Origin: Hydrogenophaga borbori
GTDB taxonomy: Bacteria > Pseudomonadota > Gammaproteobacteria > Burkholderiales > Burkholderiaceae_C
DNA: 64,000 bases
Direction: 5' to 3'
Assembly: GCF_003417535.1 (NCBI RefSeq)
Contig: NZ_QVLS01000001.1
Location: forward strand, 248,001 to 312,000
Shown here: positions 8,644-17,267 of the stretch, in pieces
Position numbering within the stretch: the first letter of the stretch is position 1
Layout of the letters: each line of letters starts with the position of its first letter
The notes under the pieces: generated by a model
The model's database searches: none
Seen by the model: the letters and a program-made list of their open reading frames with translations, nothing else
What the model was told of the DNA's origin: nothing
Program-made: the position numbers and the translations under genes

Positions 8644-8667
8644 AAAAAAGGCCCACGGGGGTGGGCC
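8644..8667 (-). terminator. Rho-independent terminator of tRNA-Pro
   Basis: On the minus strand GGCCCAC and GTGGGCC (8650-8667) form a 7-bp GC stem with a four-base loop, directly followed by six U (8644-8649). It sits just after tRNA-Pro and before tRNA-Arg, which therefore probably has its own promoter or relies on readthrough. Confidence 0.85.
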
Positions 8668-8685
8668 TTCGTTCTTGGTGTGAAA

Positions 8686-8762
8686 TGGTCGGAGCGGCGG
8701 GATTCGAACTCGCGACCCTCTGCTCCCAAAGCAGATGCGCTACCAGGCTGCGCTACGCTCCG
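8686..8762 (-). tRNA. tRNA-Pro (anticodon UGG)
   Basis: The minus strand gives a cloverleaf with acceptor CGGAGCG/CGCTCCG, D arm GCGC...GCGC, anticodon stem TCTGC/GCAGA around the loop TTTGGGA (anticodon UGG), a T loop GTTCGAA, discriminator A and an encoded CCA (8686-8688). Confidence 0.97.
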
Positions 8763-8824
8763 ACAAGGCGCGGATTCTAACCGCAGGCACAACTGGGCTT
8801 TCCTCTGATGGCTCGCCAGGCGGC

Positions 8825-10021
8825 TTAGGCCGCTGGCACGCGCCCGCGCCGCAGGACCGCCAGCAGGCCAGTGCCGAGCAGCGCGCACGCCAGGGAGAAG
8901 GCGGCAAAGGGCAGGGCCAGGCTGTCGAACTGGTTGACCACGAACACCCCGGTGGCGCCCAGCGCCATCTGGCCGAAGCCCGCCATGGCGGCAGAGACCC
9001 CGGCGGCGTGCGGCGCGACGCTGGTGGCCCCGGTCAGTGCCAAGGGCAGGCAGGCGCCGCTGGCCAGCGCGTAGATCAGCATGGGCCCGACGAGCCGGGC
9101 CACCGTCAGTTGCTCGGCCAGCAGCAGTGTGAGTGCCAGGCCGACGATCGCCAACACGCTGGCGAGCAGCAAGGCGCCGTCCAGCCCCAGCCGATGCGCT
9201 GCGCGCGAGGCGAGCAGGCCTCCAGCCACGATCGGAACACCCAGCAGCAATTGGCAGAAGCCGTAGGCCGCCGGGCTCATGCCCAAGCCGCCGATGAGCA
9301 GCGGTGGCGCCACGGACAGAAAAACCATGAGGCCCACGCCGAGCAGGCCCATGTTGGCAACGTAGGCTACGTAGGTGGGGCTGCGCAGCAAGGCGGCATG
9401 CCGGCGGGCCACGGCCCGCGTGCCATCGGCCAGGCGGCGCTGAGGCGGCAGTGTTTCGGCCAGGCGCATCCATTGCCAGACGAACATGGCTGCGCCGTAA
9501 GCGGTGCAGAAGAAAAATACCGCACGCCAGCCCCAGCCGCTGACCAGCAGCCCAGCCACCAGTGGCGCCAACGCCGGCACCACGGCCAAGGCCAGCGTCA
9601 CGCGCGTCATGGCGTGGACGGCCGCTGGCCCCTGGTAGGCGTCACGCACCGCGGCGCGCGGCACCACCAGCGCGGCACAACCACCCAGAGACTGGCAGAT
9701 GCGGGCCGCGATCAACCCAGGCATGTCCTGCGCCAACGCCGCGCCCAGGCTGCCGCCCACGAACATCGCCGTCGAGGCCAGCAGCACCGGGCGGCGGCCC
9801 AGTCGGTCGGACAGCGGACCCAGCACCAGCTGCGCGAGGGCATAGCCCAGCAGGTAGAGCGACAGGGTGAGCTGCACCATGGAATGCGGCGCCTCGAAGC
9901 TGGCACCAATGGCCGGCAGGGCCGGCACGATGACATTCAGGCCCAGAGGGGCGATCGCCGTCACACAGAAGAGCAGGCCGAGCGGCGCCGCGGCCGGGGC
10001 CGCGGCGGGATCAGGCCGCAT
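8825..10021 (-). CDS. MFS transporter, Bcr/CflA drug-resistance family
   Basis: This 398-residue protein has about twelve hydrophobic segments. The first-loop MFS signature LGPLSDRLGRRPVLL is near residue 65, and VPALPAIGASF and LVVPRAAVRDAYQG are typical of the Bcr/CflA multidrug exporters. Its ATG overlaps the 3' end of the alpha/beta hydrolase gene by 11 bases, so it is the last gene of the cupin/TRAP operon. In that context it may export a pathway intermediate or a toxic product (inference). Confidence 0.88.
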   Translation of the reverse strand: MRPDPAAAPAAAPLGLLFCVTAIAPLGLNVIVPALPAIGASFEAPHSMVQLTLSLYLLGYALAQLVLGPLSDRLGRRPVLLASTAMFVGGSLGAALAQDMPGLIAARICQSLGGCAALVVPRAAVRDAYQGPAAVHAMTRVTLALAVVPALAPLVAGLLVSGWGWRAVFFFCTAYGAAMFVWQWMRLAETLPPQRRLADGTRAVARRHAALLRSPTYVAYVANMGLLGVGLMVFLSVAPPLLIGGLGMSPAAYGFCQLLLGVPIVAGGLLASRAAHRLGLDGALLLASVLAIVGLALTLLLAEQLTVARLVGPMLIYALASGACLPLALTGATSVAPHAAGVSAAMAGFGQMALGATGVFVVNQFDSLALPFAAFSLACALLGTGLLAVLRRGRVPAA

Positions 10022-10991
10022 GGGTCGGGTTCACACCGAGCGCGGCAGAGACCCCATCCGCACCCCGGTTCACGGCTTCGCGCGCGACCGACAGCAGCCG
10101 GCCATTGCGGATGAAGCCATGCGGCACGCCTTCATGCACCTGCAAGCCCACCGCCACGCCCCGCGCCACCAGCCGCTCGCGCAGCCGGCGTGAATCGTCG
10201 AGAAGGGGATCCAGGCTGGCTGCGTGCAACTGAACGGGCGGCAGGTCGTCGAGCCGGGCGTCGAGCGGCGCGGCGCGCCAGTCGGTGCGCTGCTGCTCGT
10301 TGGCGAGGTAGTGGCTGCGGATCCAGTCGATCTGACCGATCGACAGGCCGAAGGCCCCCGAGCCCAGGCGCCGCCAGGAATCGGTGTCGGTCTCCCAGGA
10401 GAAGACGCCGTAGTAGAGCAGCAGGAACTTCAGCGGCGAGGCCCCGGCATCGCGCAGCGCACAGGCCGCCGCCAGCGCCAGGTTGGCGCCAGCGGAGTCG
10501 CCGCCAGCGGCCAGGGCATCGCCCTGCACGCCGTGGGCCGTGCCATTCGCCGCAAAGTGGCGGATGACCGCCACCGCTTCGTCGAACTGCACCGGAAAAC
10601 GCGACTCGGGTGAGCGCCGGTAGTCCACGTTGATCGCGGCAACGCCGCTGCGGCGCACCATCTCGCGCATCATGCCGCGCCATTCGTCGACACGGCCGAG
10701 TGCGAAACCACCGCCGTGGAAATACACCAGCGCGGGTACCGGCGCCCGCGCGCCGTCGGGCCGATAGACCAGGCAGCGGATCAGACCGTGCGGACCTGGC
10801 ACCATCACCTCGGTCTCGTCTTGCAGCGCTTGGCTGTTTTCGCACAGGTAGGCGCCGATCGCGTCGTAGGCCGCTCTCGACTCGGCCAGCGGCGCCTGCT
10901 CCAGCACCGGCGCCACCAGTCCGCGCGCGCGCAGCGCCGCGCCGAGGACGGCCACCTCGGGGTGAACCCAGGGATCGGTTTCGTCGCTCAC
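10011..10991 (-). CDS. Alpha/beta hydrolase, hormone-sensitive-lipase (HSL) family
   Basis: This 326-residue protein has the HSL-type oxyanion motif YFHGGGFALG, the nucleophile elbow GGDSAGANLALA (serine in GDSAG), an acid region around ASLDPLLDDSR and the catalytic histidine in GVPHGFIRN. The start is a GTG whose last two bases overlap the stop of the preceding cupin gene (GTGA), indicating coupling. It probably hydrolyses an ester or lactone in the same pathway as the cupins; the substrate is unknown. Confidence 0.9.
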   Translation of the reverse strand: MSDETDPWVHPEVAVLGAALRARGLVAPVLEQAPLAESRAAYDAIGAYLCENSQALQDETEVMVPGPHGLIRCLVYRPDGARAPVPALVYFHGGGFALGRVDEWRGMMREMVRRSGVAAINVDYRRSPESRFPVQFDEAVAVIRHFAANGTAHGVQGDALAAGGDSAGANLALAAACALRDAGASPLKFLLLYYGVFSWETDTDSWRRLGSGAFGLSIGQIDWIRSHYLANEQQRTDWRAAPLDARLDDLPPVQLHAASLDPLLDDSRRLRERLVARGVAVGLQVHEGVPHGFIRNGRLLSVAREAVNRGADGVSAALGVNPTHAA

Positions 10992-11578
10992 ACCGTCACG
11001 CCCATGAACTCCGTGCCGATCTTCTGGTAGCGGTGGATCACGTCCATGCCGAAGCGTTCGACCATCATCTTGCTGTCCTCGGGACCGACCGCGATGTCGT
11101 TGAAGTCCTCGTCGCCCTGGCCCGTGATGAGCACCAGCAGCAGTGCGTCCTCGTCGTCCATGTTGGTGAAGTCGCGGCACACGCCGGGCGGCACGGCGAT
11201 CATGTCGTAGGGTTTGAGGACGGTCTCGTGCTCACCCCTGTCGCCCCAGCGGATGCGAAAACGCCCGGTCAGGCACATGAAGGTCTCGTGCGTCTTGAAG
11301 TGCGCGTGCAGCAGCGGCTTGTCCCCCGGTGGGCAGCGGGCGATGATCACCGACAGACCCTTTTCGCCCGCGATGGCGGGCTTCTGCGCCATCGGGCCGC
11401 CTTGGCCTTCGGGGGCCATCAGCAGATACAGGGTCTTGGCGGCCATCAGCTCGTAGGCTTCGCGCGGAATGCCGGTCTCGCTCTGGTGCATCGCGCTCTG
11501 CGGCTGCAAGGTGTCGAAGCGGGCGATGCGCGACTCCATCTGCTCGGGCGATACCGACACGGTTGTCATGGTGCTCAA
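10988..11578 (-). CDS. Small cupin-domain protein (second copy in the operon)
   Basis: This is a single cupin of about 196 residues. The metal-binding motif LLHAHFKTHETFMCLTGRF supplies His-x-His...Glu, and a second cupin motif VPPGVCRDF follows. It is a paralogue of the first gene of the operon (15579-16127): QMESRIARF matches DMQRCVARF and the cupin motifs align. The start is ambiguous. TTG at 11578 has GGAGG eight bases upstream, whereas the ATG at 11569 is 17 bases from it, so I favour TTG. Cupins of this size are metal-dependent dioxygenases, isomerases or sensors; the reaction is unknown. Confidence 0.85.
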   Translation of the reverse strand: MSTMTTVSVSPEQMESRIARFDTLQPQSAMHQSETGIPREAYELMAAKTLYLLMAPEGQGGPMAQKPAIAGEKGLSVIIARCPPGDKPLLHAHFKTHETFMCLTGRFRIRWGDRGEHETVLKPYDMIAVPPGVCRDFTNMDDEDALLLVLITGQGDEDFNDIAVGPEDSKMMVERFGMDVIHRYQKIGTEFMGVTV

Positions 11579-11595
11579 TGGGAAATCCTCCAGGT

Positions 11596-12906
11596 TCAGC
11601 GGATGAAGGCCGTGGCCATCCACGGCATGGCAATCACCATCAGCGCCACGGCCAGCATGACGGCGGCGAAAGGCAGCGTCCCCATGAAGATGTCGTTTAG
11701 CGAGATGGTCTTGTCGTTGATCGAGGCCTTGACGATGAACACGGCCATGCCGAATGGCGGCGTGAGCAGTCCGATCTCGACCACGATCACGGTGATCACG
11801 CCCAGCCACACCACGTCGACCTGGAAGGCCTGGAAAACGGGCAGAAACAGCGGGACGCAGATCAGCAGGATGGACGCGGAGTCCATCAAGGTGCCCAGGA
11901 TGAGCAGCACCAGCAGGTAGACCACCATCAGCGCCGCGAAGCCCAGGCCGGCAGCCTGGATCTCCTGCGCGAGGTACATCGGCAGCCCCGACACCGACAG
12001 CATGCGCGAATACACGTTGGCCGCGATGATCAGCAGGATCAGTGAGGAAGTGACGTGGCCGGTCTCGGTGAGCAGCCGCCACAGGCCCTTGGCGCTGAGC
12101 CGCTTCTTGGCCAGGGCGATCACCAGCGCGCCAAGCGCGCCCACCGCGCCCGATTCGGTGGCCGTGAAAACGCCGCCGTACAGGCCACCGAGCACCAGGA
12201 CGATCAGGAGCACGATAGGCAGAACCATGCCCATCATCTGGCCCGTGCCCAGGCGCTCCCGGATCACGGCCTGCGGGCCGTTGCCGAACCGCTCGGGCTG
12301 GCGGCGCGCGCGCCACCAGATCAGCGCCGCGTAGGCCACCGCCAACACGATGCCCGGGATGATGCCGGCGAGGAACAGATCGCCGACCGAGGTGTTGGTC
12401 ACCAGGCCGTAGATGATGAAAAGCACGCTGGGCGGGATCAGCATGCCCAGCACGGAACTGCCCGCCACCACGCCCACCGCGAAACGCTTGTCGTAGCCGT
12501 AGCGGATCATCTCCGGCACCGCCAGCTTGCTGAACACCGTGGCCGCCGCCACGCTTACCCCGGTGATGGCCGCGAAGATGGCGTTGGCCATCACCGTGGC
12601 GATCCCCAGATTGCCCGGCAGGCGCCGGAACGCCTGGTGGGCCACCGCGAAGCTGTCCTTGCCCAGGTCCGCGATCATCACCAACAGACCCATCAGGACG
12701 AACAGCGGTATCACACCGAAGACGTAGGCCTCGATCGAGTCCGTGGCGGCAAAGGCCAGCATGGTGCCGGCCAGTTCGAGGTTGTCGCGGATCAGCCAGA
12801 TCCCGGCGAAGGACACGACGATCATCACGATCGGCACGTGCATGCCGCTGTAGACCAGCAGCACCAGGAACAGGATGGACCACAGGCCGATGGCGGTGCC
12901 GCTCAT
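11596..12906 (-). CDS. TRAP transporter large permease (DctM type)
   Basis: This 436-residue membrane protein has twelve or more hydrophobic segments and DctM landmarks: AVAHQAFRRLPGNLGIATVMANAIFAAITG, where GVSVAAATVFSKLAVPEM follows, then IPPSVLFIIYGLVTNTSVGDLFLAGIIPG and TPPFGMAVFIVKA. The ATG overlaps the small-permease stop by four bases. It couples sodium influx to uptake of the ligand delivered by the DctP-type protein. Confidence 0.93.
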   Translation of the reverse strand: MSGTAIGLWSILFLVLLVYSGMHVPIVMIVVSFAGIWLIRDNLELAGTMLAFAATDSIEAYVFGVIPLFVLMGLLVMIADLGKDSFAVAHQAFRRLPGNLGIATVMANAIFAAITGVSVAAATVFSKLAVPEMIRYGYDKRFAVGVVAGSSVLGMLIPPSVLFIIYGLVTNTSVGDLFLAGIIPGIVLAVAYAALIWWRARRQPERFGNGPQAVIRERLGTGQMMGMVLPIVLLIVLVLGGLYGGVFTATESGAVGALGALVIALAKKRLSAKGLWRLLTETGHVTSSLILLIIAANVYSRMLSVSGLPMYLAQEIQAAGLGFAALMVVYLLVLLILGTLMDSASILLICVPLFLPVFQAFQVDVVWLGVITVIVVEIGLLTPPFGMAVFIVKASINDKTISLNDIFMGTLPFAAVMLAVALMVIAMPWMATAFIR

Positions 12907-13478
12907 GTCCACTCCTTGCGCATGGCCGCCAGGTGCTTCCAGGCGATCAGCAGGAATTGCAGCAGCATGGCGGCGCAGCCCGCGATCATGATGGCGCGCA
13001 CCGGCCACTTGGGCAGAGAGAACACCGCCGGGTTGCCATAGGCGTCGCCGCTGGCGAGCGCGCGCTGCAGAAACGGTACCGTGGCGTACAGGATGACGCC
13101 GAAGGTCACGGCTCCCAGCACGTGGAAGAAGACCTGCAGCGCGTGGTAGGCCCGTGGCGACCGCCTCTCCAGCAGGCGCAGCAGGGCGTCGGCCTGAATG
13201 ATGCGTCCGGCGCGCAGGGTGTCGGCGAACTGCAGGAAGACGATCGCCGCAATCGAGGCGATGACCATTTCGGTCACGCCGGTCAAGGGGCGGTTGAAGG
13301 CGAAGCGCCCGATCACATCGGCATTGACCACGATCATGATGAAGGCAATGAGCACGGTGCCCGCGGCATTGAGCGCCGAACAGAGCCAGCCGAGCCAGCG
13401 CTCGACCGTGCCATCCGCTTCGATGGTGTCGGGCGCGGACGGATCGTCCGCCTCCCCGTGAAGGTCCAACTGGGCCAC
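12903..13478 (-). CDS. TRAP transporter small permease (DctQ type)
   Basis: This 191-residue protein has four hydrophobic segments and the DctQ motif NADVIGRFAFNRPLTGVTEMV followed by LRAGRIIQADALLRLL. No ATG is available near the expected start. A GTG at 13478, seven bases after the substrate-binding protein stop, gives VAQLDLHGEADD, a 25-35-residue soluble N-terminal tail. It forms the membrane complex with the large permease. Confidence 0.9.
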   Translation of the reverse strand: MAQLDLHGEADDPSAPDTIEADGTVERWLGWLCSALNAAGTVLIAFIMIVVNADVIGRFAFNRPLTGVTEMVIASIAAIVFLQFADTLRAGRIIQADALLRLLERRSPRAYHALQVFFHVLGAVTFGVILYATVPFLQRALASGDAYGNPAVFSLPKWPVRAIMIAGCAAMLLQFLLIAWKHLAAMRKEWT

Positions 13479-13485
13479 GGCGCGC

Positions 13486-14556
13486 TCAGGGTCGGGTCCA
13501 GTCGCGCGCCGGCTGGGCGCCCGCCTTGCGCAGGCCGTCCACATAGGTGCGCAGCACCTCGCGCGCGGGCAGACCCTTGGCTTCCAGCGGAGCGGCCCAG
13601 CGCTCGGCGATGTTGGGCAGCGTGTTGGCCCATTTCGCCTTTTCTTCCGCACTGAACTCCACCACCGTGGCGCCGTGCTTGGTCATGAGCTGGAGGGCGG
13701 CATCGGTCTCGCGCTCGATGCGGGCAACCATGGATTCCTGGTGCGCGTCCGAGGCGCGCTGGATGGCCTGGCGCACCTCGGCCGGCAGGCGGTCCCAGCT
13801 GCTTTTGTTGAAGACGATGTCAAATGCATTGATGGCGCCGAACCCGGTCTTGATGATCTGCGGGGCCACCTCGTACATCTTGCCAGCGGCCGACAACATG
13901 GCCGAGTTGATGGCGGCCTCATAGACGCCTGTCTTGATGTCGTTGTAGGCCGTGCCCATCGTGGCCGCCACCGGCGTGGCGCCGGTGCCCTCGAGCCAGA
14001 GGGTGTTGGACGCGGCGGCCGCGATCTTCATGCCCTTGACGTCGCTCACGCTCTTCACCGGCTTGCTCGCGATCAGCAGGTAGCTGTCGAAGGAATAGCT
14101 GGTCAGGTAGACCAGGTTGAGGTTCGCCCAGGACTTCTGCATCGCCGGCATGGTCTTCTGCATGTCGTGCAGCACTCGGGTGGCAATGCGCGGGTCGTTG
14201 GTGGCGAAGGGAGCGGCCGACACCACGTTCTGCAGCGGCAGGCGGGCGGGCTCGAACAGGTGCACCACATGGCCCATGTCCGCGATGCCCGTGGATACCG
14301 CATCGAGCATGTTCGGCATGGTGGCCAGCGTGCCACCCACCGCCACGTTCCAGTCCACCCGGTGCCTGGAGCCGGCTTTCTCCAGCTCCTTGTTGACATT
14401 GGGCAGGAAGGTTTTGATCTGCTCATCGGTCCAGGCAAAGGTCGCCGGATAGCCCGAGGCAAAGGTGAGCTTGTGGGTGACGGTCTGCGACTGGGCGGCA
14501 CCCGTCGACACGAGCAAAGCCAGGCCCAAGGCCCCAACGAGGGATTGAATCTTCAC
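13486..14556 (-). CDS. TRAP transporter substrate-binding protein (DctP type)
   Basis: This 356-residue periplasmic protein starts at a GTG (14556) placed six bases after AGGAG. That gives a signal peptide IQSLVGALGLALLVSTGAAQS; the longer ATG-initiated frame has no such signal. DctP features include the arginine region around ARIERE and the SDVKGMKIAAAASNTLWL segment where the carboxylate of the ligand normally binds. It is followed directly by the two permease genes. The ligand is probably an organic acid processed by the cupin enzymes (inference). Confidence 0.9.
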   Translation of the reverse strand: MKIQSLVGALGLALLVSTGAAQSQTVTHKLTFASGYPATFAWTDEQIKTFLPNVNKELEKAGSRHRVDWNVAVGGTLATMPNMLDAVSTGIADMGHVVHLFEPARLPLQNVVSAAPFATNDPRIATRVLHDMQKTMPAMQKSWANLNLVYLTSYSFDSYLLIASKPVKSVSDVKGMKIAAAASNTLWLEGTGATPVAATMGTAYNDIKTGVYEAAINSAMLSAAGKMYEVAPQIIKTGFGAINAFDIVFNKSSWDRLPAEVRQAIQRASDAHQESMVARIERETDAALQLMTKHGATVVEFSAEEKAKWANTLPNIAERWAAPLEAKGLPAREVLRTYVDGLRKAGAQPARDWTRP

Positions 14557-14605
14557 GCTGTCTCCTAGTGTTTTGATAGCGGGGTGCGCCAACCCCGAGC
14601 CGACG

Positions 14606-15574
14606 TTAAGCGCTGTGACCAGGGCGCGCAACCGCATCGCCGCCAATACCGACATTGCCGCCATCAATGGCGCGCAAGGCGATCTCATCCTGCGCCGGAT
14701 CGAAGCGGAACCCAGGCACGCGGGCGTGCTGGTAGAAGCCCGAGTCCTGCACGACCAGGCTTAGCATGGTGGTCGGGCCGCGGTTGTGATGCGAATGCGG
14801 TTGCCCCGCGGGCGTGACCATCACGCCCCAGGGTGCCCAGTCGAGGCGTTGTCCACCCACGAACGAGCTGCAGCTTTCACCCTGCAGGCTGAGCGTGATG
14901 GCCGCGCCGTTGTGGCAATGCGTGCGCTGGTCCCGCCCCGCTTCCAGCGTATTGATGTTGGCGATGAAGAACGGCGTGGTGAGGTGCTGCGCCTGCAGGG
15001 AGTCGCGGGTGAAGATCACCGCGCGACCCACGGCCTCTTGCCGTTCCGCCAGTTGGTCCAGCCGCTCCATCTCGCTGGCCTGCGCCGCGGCGGTGTAGTG
15101 CACGGCACTGGGCTTGTCTTCCAGCAGCGCGCGCACGCCCAGCCAGCGCCACAGCGGCTCGTCGCTCACGCAGAAAAGCAATGCGTTCTGCTGCGCCACA
15201 TGCCGGATGCCGGCCGCCGCGGGCAGAACAAGCACGTCGCCCTCCTGCCAGGTGATGTCTTCATTGCCCGCGAACGAGCGGCCCCTGCCGCGCAGCACCT
15301 GGCAAATGCTGGCCAGTGCCGGCCCTTCCTGCTCTAAGGGGTCGCCGGGGCTGAGCTGCAGGTACCGCGCGAGCATGGTGTGCGTGGTGGCGGGGAACGG
15401 CAGCCCCAGTGCCGCCGCGCGGTCCAGCGCCACGGCGCGGCTGCGCCGCACCCCGTCCGGCGACAGCACCAGGCGGCGCTCGGCCTCGAAGGTCTGGGCC
15501 ACGTCCGGTGGTGTGTGGTCCTGGAAGTGGTTGACGGGAATGTGGTACCGGGCCCGTTCGGTTGCGCGGTGCAT
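14606..15574 (-). CDS. Bicupin, gentisate 1,2-dioxygenase-like
   Basis: This 322-residue protein has two cupin halves. The C-terminal half keeps a metal site (QRTHCHNGAAITLSLQG, then PAGQPHSHHNRG). The N-terminal half has ICQVLRGRGRSF, WQEGDVLVLPA and GIRHVAQQ. The architecture matches the gentisate/salicylate/1-hydroxy-2-naphthoate ring-cleaving dioxygenases, which use Fe(II) and O2. Typical gentisate dioxygenases are 340-370 residues, so this is a divergent member and the true substrate is uncertain. It starts four bases after the first cupin gene. Confidence 0.82.
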   Translation of the reverse strand: MHRATERARYHIPVNHFQDHTPPDVAQTFEAERRLVLSPDGVRRSRAVALDRAAALGLPFPATTHTMLARYLQLSPGDPLEQEGPALASICQVLRGRGRSFAGNEDITWQEGDVLVLPAAAGIRHVAQQNALLFCVSDEPLWRWLGVRALLEDKPSAVHYTAAAQASEMERLDQLAERQEAVGRAVIFTRDSLQAQHLTTPFFIANINTLEAGRDQRTHCHNGAAITLSLQGESCSSFVGGQRLDWAPWGVMVTPAGQPHSHHNRGPTTMLSLVVQDSGFYQHARVPGFRFDPAQDEIALRAIDGGNVGIGGDAVARPGHSA

Positions 15575-15578
15575 GTGG

Positions 15579-16127
15579 CTAGCTGGCCGCCTTGTAGATG
15601 CCCGCCTCGATCAGGCGTTGCACGCCTTTGGGGGATATCTCTGCGGCCGGCGCGTTGCCGCCGATCATGCCGAGCAAGAGGCCTTCGGGTTCCCCCAAGG
15701 GCGCTTCGACGCATTCGAACCGCCGTTGCACGCCCACGGGCAAGGCGATGAAGTCCAGCGGCTCCAGCAGCACGTGGGCATCGCCCTCGGCGCCTTCCCA
15801 TTCCACTTTCCAGCGGCCCTTCATCGCCATGAAGGTCTCCACCGTGTCGTGGGTGTGCATCAGAACGCCCTTGCCCGGCGCGGCCTGGATAAACGACACA
15901 CCGAAGCCCGCGGTGAGGTGGGAGACCTTGGCGCGCGCCTTGTCGCCAAAGGGTGAGAACTGGCCTTCGCCACGTGGTTGCTCAAAGCCCAGCACGTTCA
16001 GAAAGGCCCGCCGGCATTCAGGCAATTGCATATCAGGCAGTCCTTCCTCGCAGCGAGAAAGCTCGGAGAAACGGGCCACGCAACGCTGCATGTCCTGGTG
16101 CGTGGGGCGGACGGTGTCGATGCTCAT
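15579..16127 (-). CDS. Small cupin-domain protein (first gene of operon)
   Basis: This 182-residue single-cupin protein carries LMHTHDTVETFMAMKGRW (His-x-His...Glu metal ligands) and a second motif LPVGVQRRFECV. It is homologous to the cupin at 10988-11578. As first gene it is divergent from the LysR regulator gene across 124 bases and is followed after four bases by the bicupin. Function beyond metal-dependent chemistry is unknown. Confidence 0.88.
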   Translation of the reverse strand: MSIDTVRPTHQDMQRCVARFSELSRCEEGLPDMQLPECRRAFLNVLGFEQPRGEGQFSPFGDKARAKVSHLTAGFGVSFIQAAPGKGVLMHTHDTVETFMAMKGRWKVEWEGAEGDAHVLLEPLDFIALPVGVQRRFECVEAPLGEPEGLLLGMIGGNAPAAEISPKGVQRLIEAGIYKAAS

Positions 16128-16173
16128 GGGGTGCCTTCTCTATATAGTCGGTCGCAGGGAGCGGTGAATTCCC

Positions 16174-16228
16174 ATTGCATCACCCGAGCGCGGCCTGGGA
16201 CAAGCAAGCACATGCAATGCGCACATTG
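16174..16228. promoter_or_regulatory. Inverted-repeat elements in the LysR/cupin divergent promoter
   Basis: The 124-base gap contains ATTGCAT (16174-16180) and its inverse ATGCAAT (16212-16218), and overlapping the latter a perfect 5-bp inverted repeat CAATG-CGCA-CATTG (16215-16228). LysR-type regulators bind dyads in exactly this position between divergent genes. No single clean T-N11-A box stands out, so the assignment is tentative. Confidence 0.4.
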
Positions 16229-16251
16229 ATGACCGATATGGAGACCCGCGG

Positions 16252-17214
16252 ATGAATCGCAACCACATCAACCTGCTCGTCTGCCTGGACGCGTTATTGA
16301 GCGAGCGCTCGGTGACGCGTGCTGCGCAGAAGTTGGAGATGAGCCAGCCGGGTATGAGCAACGCCTTGTCCCGCCTGCGCCAGTTGACTGGCGACCCTTT
16401 GCTGATCCGAACGCCTCAGGGCTTCAAGCTCACCGAGCGGGCGGAAACGTTGATCGACAAGGTGCGGGCGAGCCTGTCGCTGGTCGATGAGATCTTCGGC
16501 AACGAAGCGCCACTTGATCCTCAGCAGGCGGCCGGCAGCGTCACCCTCGCGGCCCCGGACTCGGTGGGTATCGCGCTCATGCCGATGCTGGCGGGCGCCT
16601 TGGCCGCCACGGCGCCGCAGGTGACGCTGGACTTTCGGCTACCGGACGCGGAACGCCTGCGCGACTGGCTGGCCGAAGGCGAGTGCGACATCGCGGTGGG
16701 ACATTTTCCGAATTTGCCCTCGGATCTGCGCTGCACCGAGCTGTTCACGCAGACCTTGTCGTGCATCCGTTCGAATCGCGCGCAGGCCGCGGGGCCGATC
16801 GAGCTGCAGGACTACCTGGATGCCACGCATGTGGTGTTCGGATCGCCTTTCTCGCCGCGTTCGACCATGGAGGCCACTATCGATGCTGCGTTGGGTGCGC
16901 AAGGGCATACCCGGCGGCGCATGGTGCGCGTGTCCTCGCTGCCGCCCATGGCCCACATCGTCGCGGCCAGCACGCACCTGGCCGTGTTGCCGACCTGGAT
17001 GGCCACGCACTACGCGTCCTTCCTTCCGATCGAGGTGCACCCCTTGCCCTTCGAGGTAGACCCCGTGCGCTGCAGCATGGTGTGGCATGACCGCACGCAC
17101 CGGCAAGGCCTGCAGTCCTTCGTGCGCGAGCAGCTGCGGGCCGTGACGCAAGCGCTGCTGGAGCCAACGCCGCCGGCAACCGGGTCGCTGCTGAGAGACG
17201 GGATCCGGGCGTAG
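16252..17214 (+). CDS. LysR-family transcriptional regulator
   Basis: This 320-residue protein has the LysR winged helix-turn-helix at residues 1-60 (LLVCLDALLSERSVTRAA, MSQPGMSNALSRLR, DPLLIRTPQGFKLT) and a type 2 periplasmic-binding-like effector domain thereafter. The N-terminal pattern is closest to the NodD/NahR/LinR-like subgroup, which responds to aromatic compounds. It is divergent from the cupin/TRAP operon, which it probably activates. Confidence 0.93.
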   Translation: MNRNHINLLVCLDALLSERSVTRAAQKLEMSQPGMSNALSRLRQLTGDPLLIRTPQGFKLTERAETLIDKVRASLSLVDEIFGNEAPLDPQQAAGSVTLAAPDSVGIALMPMLAGALAATAPQVTLDFRLPDAERLRDWLAEGECDIAVGHFPNLPSDLRCTELFTQTLSCIRSNRAQAAGPIELQDYLDATHVVFGSPFSPRSTMEATIDAALGAQGHTRRRMVRVSSLPPMAHIVAASTHLAVLPTWMATHYASFLPIEVHPLPFEVDPVRCSMVWHDRTHRQGLQSFVREQLRAVTQALLEPTPPATGSLLRDGIRA

Positions 17215-17267
17215 CGCAGGAGGGCAGCGCCTGCGAGCCAGGCACGCCGTGCGCCGCTGCGCTGCCT

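Noticed and set aside
8623..8808. 61-codon frame across tRNA-Pro
   Set aside because: It translates the tRNA and terminator on the wrong strand (the familiar RDSNSRPSAPKA tRNA artefact).
14557..14605. Possible sigma-54 promoter before the TRAP binding protein
   Set aside because: TRAP genes are often sigma-54 dependent, but neither strand shows a GG-N10-GC pair with TTGC here.
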